From NCBI GenBank assembly GCA_025267735.1, contig CM046295.1, positions 23,856,716 to 23,920,715 on the forward strand: DNA of 64,000 bases, in the 5' to 3' direction. Position 1 is the first letter of the stretch. Each line of letters opens with the position of its first letter. The position numbers were made by a program, and so were the translations under genes. A model generated the notes under the pieces. It was not told where the DNA came from and made no database searches. It saw only the letters and a program-made list of their open reading frames with translations. The stretch is from Mactra quadrangularis. Taxonomy: Eukaryota > Mollusca > Bivalvia > Venerida > Mactridae. Shown one piece after another: positions 27,001 to 42,000 of this stretch.

Positions 27001-30000
27001 TCTTGCCAAACCATCCACCAGAATGGTGTTAAATCTTTCATAAACTTTATCGTTGGTCCTTGAAATAGATGAAATCGTTAAAATATATTTACAGTTACCA
27101 ACATTTTCGCAAATTGACGTGATTTTGTATAAATACATCGCATGAATGGCAACGTTATGATCTGAATTGCTTATCATCCTTTGGGTCGGATTTCTGATAC
27201 AAAATCTTAATATTTTTCTTTACACCTCGTGAATGTTTTTATTTATCCGTATTCTGATGATCTTAACCCATAAAGGAAAAGTTAAAATAAGAATGTGTGA
27301 AAAATCCATTTTGCGCATGTAGTTTTATAGATAATTAGGGACTTTATATCTTTCCCTGATAAATTTTAAGCAATCCAATTGGTAAGTAGGTCCGTACAGT
27401 TAGAATCATCGGATTTTATCGTTGAATTCCCATGAAAGGATAACGAAATGTTTCATCTAATATCTTTCTCGTTAATAAAGATATCAACAGAAGTGATGAG
27501 ATTTAGATAGTTTTTTACCCTAAATATTCTTAGCTTGAATTTCAAACAAATTAAATGATTTACAAAAAGTTATTTAAAAATTAATTTTGGCAAATTGACA
27601 TCGAAAACTAAGGGTTAAATTCCGAGTAATTCAACAAATTGACCTACCTTTTTGAAGAGTATAAAAGGGAAAATAACTGACTAAAGTCCTTAGTACATCG
27701 GGGTCCAGCTTCAATGTAATCTGATTAAAACGGATCTAAAATTTTCCGCTAGCGCACTCGATTATTTGGAATGTGGCTACTTTGTATTACAGATACCGTT
27801 CAGATGACCTTTGGTTTTTAAAAAGAAATAGGAAATCACTGTGTTTATTGACTTGTTTACATCGACTTTGTGACGTTATTTGCAAAGAACGGTACAATAA
27901 CAGCCTGTAAATAACACTACTGTCAAATAGCCGAAAACACTTGCTATAAATATAGAAATATTGACATCACATTGCTATCATTAGTGTTAAGACTAGATGA
28001 AAGCTACACATAGATTGATCGACACAGATGTCATCTAGTCATGAACCCCTGTACGATGTCAAGAGATTCTTTACGACAGTGGTTTGTATAATATTTATTT
28101 ACGGAGATTGGCTTCAATGCAAATTGCCTATAAATATATAATTATAGTTCAAGTAGAATTAACAAGACTTTTTCTAATAGAATGACAACATGTATTAAAG
28201 CATATTTAAGTAAGTTAACGTACCCATAGATGCAATATAGGCGTTTTTCTTCCGATATCCCTGAAAAATAATATAGTATGGATCAAGTTTTTTGTTTTGT
28301 TTTTGTTCGGTTTAACGCCGTAGCAACATACACATTGTTTAGGTCATATAACTGTGATCAGTCAACTTACTCACTCCTCCTGGAAAGGCTAAATCTCTGG
28401 TGGAGCTGTTAACCAACTACTAAGCGCATACTTTCGTCAGTGACTGACAACTGCCCTACATAATTGAAATTTTTGGTAGGAGGAAAATTGTCCGTAGAAA
28501 TAATTTCATGACCAAGCTCCACGAAAGTATGCCCCGCCCTGGAATCGAACCGACGGCCCACGATCAGTAGACTTGCGTGCTACCAACTGAGCTGGGCGGC
28601 TTTTTTATTTTTTGTCTTCGTTTGTAAATCGCGCTTCATCGGAAACTCTTGGCAAACTACACGTATAATTTTACAACATTGAACATGCACTGTATGCATA
28701 GTCATGAAATTTCGTACAAAAATAATACAGTATGGGTCAATATAAAAAGACAAAGGTCATGGTTCAGGGGTTATATAAATGTTATTAGTTCATTTTAGGA
28801 GTCTTAGGACTTTTAATTGATTGTTTTATATGCTTTTCTTCAGAAATAAAGCAGGCTATTTCAACAATCCAACATATATTCAAACTTTAAACATGAACTA
28901 ACGCAATAAGTGTTCAACTTTTAGGGATGAGGTACAATAATCAAAGCACTAAAAGCACTTGAGATGTTCGACTTTGAAAACATGTATAGGTTTAGTCACT
29001 TGTTGTGGTACGAAAATGAAATTAAAGTATGTAAAATAACATTTTGCCATTTTGAAGATAAAATGCAGAAGTGAATGTTATTGTTCATACTTTAATTCTG
29101 ACAGACGATCCGATATCGATTCACAATTTGGAATATCGATACAATCTAGTATTTCATAAAGCTATCACTATAGGACTTTTACATATTTCTGAGCTTTCAT
29201 ATTTTCAGTTAAGTATCAAAAACAAGAAAATACACTTTTGTTTTAGTTTGTTTTGATGTATGAAACAACTTTTAACATCATACATAACATCATGAGAGCA
29301 CAGTATATATATGTATGTACTAGTTCTAGTGGCTTCTATTACACACCTTGTCTGACTCGATATATCGATATATCAACGATACTTGCCTTTTGATAAATCG
29401 ATACAAAATTTTCTATCAATGACAGCCCTAGTCTTAGAACAATATTGAACACAGCTCGTGCACTAATACCTAAGTAGTGAAGTGCGAGCGGAGGCAAACA
29501 CAACAAGTAAATATTACAAGTACATTAAATATTTTTAAAACCAAAGTTACCTCTATAAAACTAGCATTTATATAGCTGAATTCTGGGGATTTTAATGTGA
29601 CCAGCGTTTCGTCATCTGTAAAAGATTAAAAGGATATTAGTCAACTTTGCTGTTAGATTGATTTTTATTTCACCCAGTGAACTCAGAAAGTATATTTTCA
29701 CGAGCCACATATAACTGTAGGTCAGAGCAGTGGTCAGTGGTAAGACGCGCACCTAGAGATTGAGATGTCCCGGATTCGAGCCCCACTAGGGACACTTAAA
29801 ATTTCCTTGAGCAAGAAATATTTACCTTCAGTTGCTCCACTAAATCCAGGTGTTTATGAATCAACTGTCTGGAAGTGATTTCACTGATCAGGAATTATTG
29901 CACTTAATTGTAAAGTCGGCTTAACATTTCCGCGAAAGCAAAATTTACACCGCACTTTAACTTTTTCAAAACTTGTCAAGCAATGTGTTTTTGTGACTTT

Positions 30001-33000
30001 ATTTATTTATTATAAATGTAAGCAAACTATACGTAACTTTCTTTTTCTCTTCATTTCGCACATTTTGACTTTTGTCATGATGAATTCTTTTGAAATTGCT
30101 ACAAATAATATTTCAATTGTTTGTGTTTTTTACCAAACATTTGCCTCAACGTTGGTAAAAGATTTGACTTTTCTGGTCGCGAATTCTTTAGAAAGTGCTA
30201 CAAATGTTTTCATTATCTGTGTATTACGAAAGATTTGCCAAAACTTTTCCTCGTAAAATATTTGACCACTAAGGATAATCGAATGTCTGATAACGGACTT
30301 AAGTCAGTTATTTCCCCTTGTATACTTTTCAAAAGTATGGTTCAATGCGTTGGATTACTCGGATTTTACCCTTACTTTTTAATGTCAATTTGCAAAAATA
30401 CATGTAATTGTTAAAAATTTATTGTAAATCATTTAATTTGTTTGAAATACAAGCCAAGTATTTTTAGGGAAACAACTATCTAAATTTTATCACTTCTGTA
30501 AATATCTTCATTAACAAGAATTATATTAGATGAAATATTTTGTTATCTTGACATAGGAATTCAATGATAAGATCCAAGGATTCCAACTGTAAGTACCTAC
30601 TTACCAATTGGATTACCTCAGATTTTGTCAAGGAAAAAAACTGACAAAAGTTCCTTATTGAATGTTCGACCGTCATGATTAACATAACTTAATTAAATAA
30701 AGACTAGTGATACCCCCGCAAAAATCTAAAAATATGCAACAAACAGGAAGTAGATGAGCAAGGAGCATGAAATCGCTTTACACCACATGGGACTATGGGA
30801 TGAAGCAATATGCAAAATATTAGGCTGCTGCATGTTATAGTTGCTGAGAAAACTGCGACGGAAATTTTATAACGGACGGACGGACGGACGGTCGGACAGA
30901 CGGACGGACAGACGGACAAGGGTAAAACAGTATACCCCCATGTTCTTCGAAGCGGGGGTATAAAAAATTCCATTCTGAAAAACTAAGATCAAAAAATGTA
31001 TATGTTTAAACATACATGGGTATATTCCTAGGTAACGATTCTTAAATGCATTTTCTTCTGCTCTTGAAATATCATACGACTTGATTAGACCAACTGGCAG
31101 AGACTGAAATACATAAAAATACTATAAATAACTATTTAATATAAACTCTTATAATTTAAGTCGATTAAATGTAAACTCACATATTTAATGTGGATAAAAA
31201 ATAAACTCTCACGTTTTAAATTGATTAAATGTTAACTCTCACATTTTATGTCGATTAAATGTTAACTCTCATATTTTAAATTGATTAAATGTGAACTCTC
31301 ACTTTTTATGTCGATTTAGTGTTAACTCTCACAGTTTAAATTGATTAAATGTGAACTCTCACAATATAAATTGATTAAATGTGAACTCTCACATTTTATG
31401 TGGATTAAATGTAAACTCCGACATAAAATGTGAAAGTTCCGAATAATATGTTTACCTGAAATTCGTTTATGTAATCATCTTGGGTTCTTGATGCTACATA
31501 CTTTTGTAACTTTCTTAATTGAATCTGTGTCTTTAAGACATTGTAATAGTTCTCGTCATCAACGCCTAAGTCTTCGTACGTCACCTGCAATTTTAATTTG
31601 ATAATATTTTATTGCATAATGTCATTTTTTACAATACAGTCATGTATAAACAAGTAAGTACTATGTAAAAAAGAGCCGCCCTACCACAGCCTGTGAATAA
31701 CACCACCTTCAATTCAAATTAGCTCGCAAACCTTGGTCTAAAAATAGAAATAGCAAATATGTTGGCCGTAATTGAATTTACCGCATATTGGTCCGGTATA
31801 AGCCACAGTTTATCGACGTACGGCATCTAAAACAGGAATTTCCGGCAAAAATCTTGTCAACATTTATCTAAAACGTGACTAAATTAATCGCGTATGTCAA
31901 ATATGTCTATGGATGATGAAATTGTTGACGCTGCGTAAGTATTTTATTTATTTATTCGAATAGATGTGTCAGTAATTTGGGCACACAATATATGATAATA
32001 AAACGCAAAATTCACAATATCTCAGACCGTTTTTATCATGTAATTACACGACGAGCGATACTAGCTACACGATTAAACACACGGAGTGAATTATACACGC
32101 ACATGGTATGAATGATACACGCACGATACACGATCGATACGCGCAAATTTCGGAAACAAGCACGATCCGAGCACTGTACAATGAAAAACATAATACTTAT
32201 AGTATTTTTAATGTTTTAAACATTCTTGTGGTAACAAGGGTTTTCATTAAACGAATTGAAACGGAAACATTCAAATGCATACGTAAATAAACGAATGTTT
32301 ACGCATACAGACAGTTTGAAACGAAAACTAACAAAATTTATTCATAAAACGAATTGATTCGGATACATTCAAATAAATACGTAAGTAAACGAATAGCTTG
32401 AAACCAGAAAAACCAGAATAAAAAATCAAACGAATAGATACGTAAACACACGAATGCGTACGTGAATAAACAAATGTTTACAGAAAAAGACATATTAAAA
32501 CGGAAACAGACGAATTTATTCATAAAATGAATTATTACAGTGACTAATGTATACGAACTTTTTCGTTCAGTTCTTTATCCAATAATGGCTCATACAATTC
32601 TTCAGCTTCATCGTAAACATTCGCTGTAGTTATTTGGGCTGCTGTAGTCACTTGGGCTGCTTGGCCACGTGATGCTACTGTCTGGTTGATATTGCTTGAG
32701 CCCGGCACAGGGTTGTTGATATTATCATCCGATACTGGAGCTGTTTGTTTGTTTTCTGTTTTTCTTTTATCTGGCATTGCATCTAAAGGAACTGTAATAG
32801 AGATCATTGTTTTAGGAACGTATATATAATTCGTGGTACTTGTGCCAAGTAACTTTTGTATCAAATTTGACATGGGTTAGTTTTATTTCTGTCAATTCAT
32901 AAAACGTTTATACTGTAAAACCATCTTTATATTGACCTTCTTCCAAAAGAACCACAAGCGTCTAAATACACTAGATTTTGGATAAAATTGGTATAGAGCA

Positions 33001-36000
33001 CCATAAATAAAACATTGTAAAACGGTCAATTATTTTTATGTCGAAAAGAATGAAAATATACGATTTTACTATAATATCATAGTTCAAACACGGTTTTCAA
33101 GCGAAATAAATCATGCACACTCAGCATTTTTCTTTTTCGTAAGCAATAAAATGACTGGGTGCATGTGATTTTGGGTTTAAAGTGATATACAGGCAAATGA
33201 CTGTGCCAAAAGTATAGAACAAAGTTTAGTCTTTAAAGCAGTATTAGGAACGTAAGAAATCACTAACTAATAACATTTGTCACTTATAACATTCAACTGT
33301 ACGAATTAAAACATGTGACATACACATTGTTGAAAACGAAAGTATGATACTGAGGAAATCACCAAGCTATTTAAAGAATTGATATATGTTGTACTTGCTG
33401 AATTAAACACTTTAATTGGTCGCTTCTTGGTTTTTTTAACATTATTAGGCAGTAAGGATTTTTTTAATAGAATCATACTAATGTTGCGCAAAAACAACCT
33501 CTAGTGTCTTCTCATCAGTAAATGTATATTTTAACACTAATCTATTTTTAGCTAACCTGACCCTCGTGGGTCTAGTAAGAGAACTAATGCAGAACCAGGA
33601 AAACTAATACTGAAATATTTGCCCACTTATACCTTTAAAGCGAGTGGATGTTTGACGGAACTTGATTTAGACACAAGTCGCGATGTTTCCAGTTTTAGAC
33701 TTTCGAACACATTTTGAACAAAATGTCTGTAATTAATAACCACAAGTTGGAACTACTCAGTTTCTAGTTTTAGACTTTTGAACACCTTTTGAACAAAATG
33801 TCTGTCATTAATAATCACAAGTCGGAACTACCCATTTTCCAGTTTTAGACTTTCGAACACATTTTGAACAAAATGTCTGTAATTAATAACCACAAGTTTG
33901 AACTACCCAGTTTTTAGTTTTAGACTTTTGAACACCTTTTGAACAAAATACCTGTCATTAATAATCACAAGTCGGAAACTACCCAGTTTCTAATTTTAGA
34001 CTTTTGAAAACATTTTGAACAAACTGCCTGGCATTAATTATCACAAGTCAAACTATCGATACTTAAAGCCAACCTAGTTACATGTAACCGGCATAGTAAT
34101 ATTCAAGTATGGACAAACACATGTACATGTATACACGAGAATCATTGCGTAAACCTTCTTTATTAATCTAATTTTTATCCGTAGATGCTCTTGAAGAAAT
34201 AGTTAAGGCTTACGGAAATGACCATAACACAAATTTAGCACATGTATCAGCAATCCGCGATTTTTCATAATTTGTATTATAATAAGTTGGTTTTGCTGTC
34301 ACAAATAATACTAATGTTTGATCAAAACACGAACTGTACAGACAAATTCATGTGTCTCACGCCTCAATTTATACATTCAACTTATGTTACCAACGTCCCA
34401 CGTAATAAAACAACTTATGATACCAACGTCCCATGTGATTAAACAACTTAAGTTACCAACGTCCCACGTGATAAAACAACTTATGTTACCAACGTCCCAC
34501 GTGATAAAACAACTTATGTTACCAACGTCCCACGTGATAAAACAACTTATGTTACCAACGTCCCACGTGAAAAAACAACTTAATTGTATGTTACCAACGT
34601 CCCACGTGATAAAACAACTTATGTTACCAACATCCCACGTGATAAAACAACTTATGTTACCAACGTCCCACGTGATAAATTAACTTATGTTACCAACGTC
34701 CCACGTGATAAAACAACTTATGTAACCAACATCCCACGTTATAAAACAACTAAATTACCAACGTCACACTCTTAATAACTTTTGTTACGCATGTGATAAT
34801 TTTGTTTTACTCACGTCTCACTAAAAATATGTCGCTCAAACCTCTTGCTAACAACAAGTTATGTCGCTCACGTTAACAACAGATTATGTCACTCACACCT
34901 CATGCTAACAATAAATTTTGTCGCTCACGCCTCACACTAACAACAAATTATGTCGCTTCTGTTAACAACAAATTTTGTCGCTCACGCCTCATGCTAACAA
35001 CAAATTATGTCGCTCGCGTCTCAAGCAATTAAACAACTTAGGTTACTCACCCCCTTCAGTATCAAATTCTTCGTAAAGGTCCTCGGTATTTGGAATATCT
35101 GGGTCATTTCTTGATAGATTTTCTACACTTCTCCGATTTCGACGTCTGAAAGTATATGTCATTTTTATTTTAGATATTCGTCAATTATAGAGTAATTAAT
35201 AATTAAGTAGTATTAAAGTAGTTGATGATTCATTTAATGTGTTAATGTTTAAAGTAGAGGTGCTTCAAATATAATATAATATAAAGTAAACCTCAACGAT
35301 ATTTCTCACTTTCTGATGATTTTCCAAAAAAAAAAAACAAAGCTACAATAATAACTAAATAAATATCAATGATTCACTCACATTCTCTATGTAACAAAGC
35401 TACAATAATTACAACTAGATAAATATCAATGATTCCCTTACCTTCTACACATAACAAAGGTTACAATAATTACAACTATATAAATAACAATGATTCCCTT
35501 ACCTTCGCCATATAACCAAGGCTTCAATAATTACAACTGAACACACAACAATGATCCCACCCACTAATCCAGCAAGCATAAATCTAGTCATTCTTTCTTT
35601 TTGTGTTAAAGCTGAAAATTACATGTTTAAATTGAGAATCAATTAAGAAACGTTTAGCGTATTATTCTATACATGTATGAGTGTCGCAGAATGACTTATG
35701 AATAGAAATACAAAAATAGGTTAATTTAGTTAAGTGTTTATAGGATGGAGTTCGGTAATATCGCGGTACTTACAGTTTCAACAAAAACAGTAAAACAATA
35801 AAAAGTTAATTTAAGACTATTTATGTATTATCATTTTGTGTCATCTTCCCTCTGTAACTGACAGCAATCGTTTTTAAAATCCATGTCAATAAAGCGTGGG
35901 AATTTCCAGAAATCGACAGCCATATTTGACCTAATTACATAGTCTCCAAGTTATTTAATATCGCGGTATTTCGGTGAGGCCCTACCAAATGTTAATCCAC

Positions 36001-39000
36001 GTAAAAAATCGACCAAGTTGATTAACAGAAGTAACAGATTATCACAAAAACGTTTTAAACACCTCGGGAAAACTTTAAACTGGAAAAGCGAATTTAAATA
36101 TAATTTTATCAGCTGGCTCCTGTTAACATGGAAGAAACAGGTTTTAAACAAAGAGTTTGAATAATATTTCACTTTTGCTCATTTTGGTCGTTTATTGTTT
36201 TTAAACTTTTAAACCTATGATAAGTCTCAATTTAGAATATATTTCATTCAAGAATGCTTAATTTTTACAAGACCTATGATGCAACTCGATTAAAATATAA
36301 TAAAATATTTTTCATGTCTACGCCATTTTTGCACCGGGAACAAAACAACCCTCGGTGGGCCTCTTATTTTTCCACTGAATTCGACATCGTTTAGTCCCGT
36401 CCACATACGTCATTCATTGACTGCAGCCATTTATTCATAAAAATAATGCAGCAAACGAACTTTTTGCAAAATTCAGAGTGGTGGGCTGGGTTTTCTTTTA
36501 ATTAAAGCAGTTTTAGGCGATATGGTGATACAGAACATTTTCGGGATTCCAATTTTATTGATGGTTGAGAAAATATAAGTTTATTCACCATTTACAACAG
36601 CATATATCTATTTTTGTTTGTATATGAAACTGATGACGTGTGATCTACAAAATGGCATCACTGCAATCATCGCTAGGTGGCGCATCGGGAAGAACCACAA
36701 CAAAGGGACAATACCGCGATATTACCGAACCCGGGATATTACCGAACACGACTCTATATAACAGGAAGTTTGTAAGTTTAGGCAACTTGTAAAATGCCTG
36801 AAATCTTTAAGCAACTTGTAAAATGCCTGAAATCTTTAAGCAACTTGTAAAATGTCTATAATTTTTAAACGACTTGCAAAATGCCCGAATTTTTTAATCA
36901 ACTTGTAAAATGCCTGAAATTTTTAGGCAACTTGTAAAATTCCTGAAATGTTAAGCAACTTGTAAAATACCTGAAATTTTTAGGCAACTTATAAATTGTC
37001 TGAAATGTTTAGGCATCTTGTAAAATGCCTTAAATTTTTAGGCAACTTGTAAAATACCTGAATTTGTTAGGCAACTTGTAAAATGTCTGAAATTTTTAGG
37101 CAACTTGTAAAATGCCTGAAATTTTTAGGCAACTTGTAAAATGTCTGAAATGTTTAAGCAACTTGTAAAATACCTGAAATGTTTAGGCAACTTGTAAAAT
37201 GCTTGAATTTTTTAGGCAATTTGAATAATGCCTGAAATTTTTAGGCAACTTGTCAAAAGCTTGAAATTTTTAAGCACATTGTAAAATGTCTGAAATATTT
37301 AGACAACTTGTTAAATGTCTAAAATTTTAAGGCAACTTGTATAATGTCTGAAATTTTTAGGCAACTTGTCAAAAGCTTGAAATTTTTAGGCAATTTGTAA
37401 ATTCATTAAAATCCTCGACAATTTACAAAATGCCTGAAAAATAAGCTCATTATTTTACACATTGCCTAAATGTAGTTAGTGGTCATGAGATTTCAGGATT
37501 GTATTCTTTTTTTATCCAAAAATTGTTTAGATTAAGGTCTTGTCCTCTTTGTTAACCTAAAAAAAATTGATAATGGTTATTCAAATCACTTGCATAAGCC
37601 AATGACAATAATATTCAAAGGCCAAATAGCATCATAGATGAATGCTAACATGCAAAATATTGCATTTATACGTTCACAACACATTTTAGTTCCATCTGTT
37701 TGAGAAATGTGGACTTGACAAAGTGCATGACAATTTTGTAGCAATTTTATAATATGTATTTTGTCTACTGCAATTTCAAATAATAGTTATGTAATCAATA
37801 CATCATATAAGATTTATATTGTTCAATAGAAACATTCTTAGGTCTTACTGAAGGCTTCTTCACCATAAGAAGACATTGAGCATTACAGTTTCATACGCTA
37901 AATAACTCTACTCTGTCTTAAGAATGAGAAACACAGTTGATGATTATGCATCAACACAGTACCAGACATTATACAGGCTGCTTGTAATGTCCGAAAAGTA
38001 TTTATTGTTTGGTTCAAGTTATACAAAATTCTATTTAAGTACCTATCGATTTTTCTCACTTTCAACAGATTAAGGATGACACAGTTTACCATGCTTAAGG
38101 TTACTATCAGTTCATTCACAAACCAGTTATCTCAGACTGCAATACAGTAATTTTGCGCCCTCAAATCAAAATGTTAAACTTGATTGCGGACGTTTTCTAT
38201 AATTGCCATCATTATTGTATCAAATAATGTTTTAATATTATAACTAAGATTTACATATACATGTATTAATTAAAAAATATATCCCTGCAATTTCAGGCAA
38301 TTTGTAAAAACCCTTAAAATTTTAGTCAATTCGTAAAATTCCTAGATATTTTCAGGCATTTTACAAAGTGCCCGTTGCGTTTAGACAATTACAAATTGCC
38401 TAATATTTTAGGCATTTTACAAATTGCCTAAATTTACAAATTGCCTGATTTTTTAGGCATTTTACAAATTGCCTAAATTCACAAATTGCCTGTTACATAT
38501 ATATCACATGCGTGTTTTACAATTAACATTAATAAAATAAAAAATAAAACATATTTCTAAACTTACTTTCATTGTAACCCACACGTTTATTGGTGTGGAG
38601 TTTTTTGTTTGTTTGTTTGTTTTTGTTGGATTTAACGGTCAGTCAAAATATTCACTCCTCCTGGAAAGGCTAAATTTTTGGATTTAGCTGTTAACCAACT
38701 ACTAGGGGCATACTTTCGTCGGTGACTGACAACTGCCCAACATAATTAAGAATGATTGGTTGGAGGCAGAATGGCCGTAAAATCAATTTCATAACCAAGC
38801 TCCAAGAAAGTATGTCCCGACCGGGAATTGAATCCACGACCTCTCGATTAGTAGACTTGCGTGCTATCAACTGAGCTAACCGTGTGGCTTGTGGAGTTTT
38901 TACTTCTTTCAGTACCAGTACTAAAGTCTGTGTAAATAATGTTTATAGAGCATAAAACATCATGGGGCAGTTGTAGAAGACAGAATTTCAAATATGGACG

Positions 39001-42000
39001 TATTGGGTTCAATTTCTGTAAGAGTAAGGTTATACACTGTCAGGTTAATTTTATTTTCAGTTACTATTATCCTTTGTAGAGCAAGACGTGATTAGCTAAT
39101 TGTGGAAGGGCAAGAGAGGACTTTTAAAGTAGCGTACATAGAAGATAGTTTGATAAGTTAGCCGTCGTACATAACCTTTAATACGATTAGAAATAAGTTA
39201 ATGATTAAAAGTATTCAAACATTACCTTGATTGCAGTCCCCACTATTACATCCATGTAAACAGGTTCCTGTAAACTGGTCGCATGTCATGTTAACACAAT
39301 CTGTGTTACATTTGAGTTCACATCTGTTTCCATAGTTACCATTCAAACAACCTTGTATACAAGTTCCATTGTTATCATAACAAATATCCTTCAATGTTGG
39401 ACTCGAGTCTAAACACGTGGAGCTACATTCTATTTCACATTGGTCGCCATATTGGTTTCCATGGCAACCTTTTACACAATGACCCGTTTTCCAATCACAT
39501 TGACTGTTAGAGCAATTATTGCTACAGTCATTCTGGCAATGTGATCCATATCTTGTCATTGTTTTACATCCGTTCAAACACGCGCCATCTTCCATAGCAC
39601 ACTTTGGAAATGTACCGGTAGCGTTACAAAAGAGTGAACAAACTTGCGAGCAATAAGACGAAAACAGACCTTCGTTGCATTCAGTGCACCCTCCGTTATT
39701 TTGATTACATACCGAGCACAATGTTTTACAATTTTTATTGCATTGTTCACCCCAATAACCTCTTTTGCATCCATTCAGACAATTACCTGTCCTAGAATGA
39801 CATTTGTTTTCAACACAGTTTTCGTTACATGGAGAACATTTATGTCTCGATGGAAAAAAGCCTTCAAAACATAGCTCACATTTATCATAACCACCATTTA
39901 TCTTACTTGAACATTGTTCACAGTAATTATCTTGACTTTCACAAGAACAACACGTGTTATCAGACATGAAGTATCTCTGACTTTTACAAGATGTGCAGTC
40001 ACCATCGTTACAATGATCTGTTGTACATTCACAATTTAGATGTACGCTACCAAATCCTGTTTTACATGAAATGCAGCTTCCATATCTATCACAATTACAA
40101 TTTAAAGGACATTTGCATTTTTCTCCTGTAAACTTTTCAGTACATTTTACACATGAACCGTTTCTATGACATACGTTGTCAGCACAATTTTCTGGACATT
40201 TATAATAACATTGGTTGCCATGGAAACCTTGTACACATCCGTATGTACATTCGCCTGTCTTATCTTCACAGGTTGAATTTAAACAATTAGATGAGCAATA
40301 TTTAGTACACAGATTATGGTAAGAGTACTGGTCGTTATATCGGCCAGGGAGACATGCATTACATCTGTTCTGTTCATACCGTTGACATGACAAACACCCT
40401 TCGAAGCATTTCTTGTCACAATCATTTCCTGTTAAACCATCTGCACAACTTTCCGAACAGATACCATTTGATTTATAACATTTTGTCCCAGGTTTACACT
40501 TGGTGCATTCGTATTCACATAGGTCTCCATAAAATCCTGTATCACATTCTCCACATTGTGTACTTGTTGTACACGTTACACAATTACTCGGACATTTAGT
40601 GCATTTACTTTTATTTACATAGAAGCCATTTTTACATTCTAAACAATGACCATCGTCTTGGCTACATTGTTTACAGTTTAGTGGGCATGTTGAATCGCAG
40701 AATTCTCCATGAAAGCCATCATCGCAACCGTAACATCCACCGTTTATTTTACAATAGCTTCTGCTACATTGTATCGAACACTTTTCAGTGCAACCATTCT
40801 TACCATAATAACCTTGTTGACACCCATTACAATCTGTATCAGACAAACATCTTGTACATTTATCAGGACATTCTACACAGCTGTTCTGGTTGATATAGTG
40901 ATCGTTATTTTTACATTCAGTGCAAACATTGTCATCACTACATTTAAGACAAAGGTCCGGACAAATGAGACATCGACCTTGCATTAATCTATAATTGTTG
41001 ATACAACTGTTGCATGAATTAGCGCCGCCGCAAGTTTCACATCCAACTGGACACTCGATACACAGGATTCCATTGGCATAAAAACCTGGTTTACATTCTC
41101 TGCATTGACCATCATGATTGCACAGTAGACAATTCGGAACACACGATACACATTTACCATTATTTATGTAGAACTCTTTTTGACATGAAACACAAAAGTA
41201 ATCGGAGGAACATTTCAGACAATTGTTAACATCACAAGTGTAGCATTTACTCTCATATAGTTTATAACCATTGTCACATGTGGTACAAGTATTTTCCCCG
41301 GAACATTGTGAGCAATGATCAACATTACAAGAGATACACTCGTTGTTGCTATTCAAAATGAAGCCATGTTTACATGAATCACATTTGTTGTCAGCGGAAC
41401 ATATGTTGCATCTTGTAGCATCACATTGGAAACATATATTATTGTTTAGAAGATAACCGTCATTGCAAGATAAGCAAACACCTTCTGTGGAACATGATTT
41501 GCAGTGAGGATTTAAATTTTGACACGTGGAACAATGTCCTTGATGTAAGATGTAACCATCCATACAAGTTGTACACTGACTGGCACTTCGACAAGTCTTA
41601 CAGACACTATTACACAAGTAACAGTACGCATTAGTATGCAAGTAATAACCATCCTTACATCTGGTACACTGATTGTCACTTATACATGTCTTACAGCCAC
41701 TATTACACACGTAACAGTACCCATAAGTACTTAACCAATAACCATCCTTACATCTGCTACACTGATAGTTACTTTTACAAGTCTTACATACATTATTACA
41801 CTCGTAACATTTCCCATCCCTCAAGTAATAGCCATCAACACAAGAGGTACAATAACCATTGTTACACGTCTTACACGGCCAATCACATTGACCTTTGGTT
41901 AGATCTAAAAATTAAAAGAAAACATGATTTGAAACAACTACATGTACACGTATGATAGCTCTGCAATGTTTACATGTACGACCCGTAACTTTTGATTTGT

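Noticed and set aside
34318..34683. 121-codon plus-strand frame with a repeating LPTSHVIKQLM peptide
   Set aside because: It is a translation of the 31-bp intronic minisatellite; no start context, splice support or family.
40354..40987. Overlapping plus-strand frames opposite the ectodomain exon
   Set aside because: Antisense shadows of Cys-rich codons; the minus strand has family-level repeats and matched splice phases.
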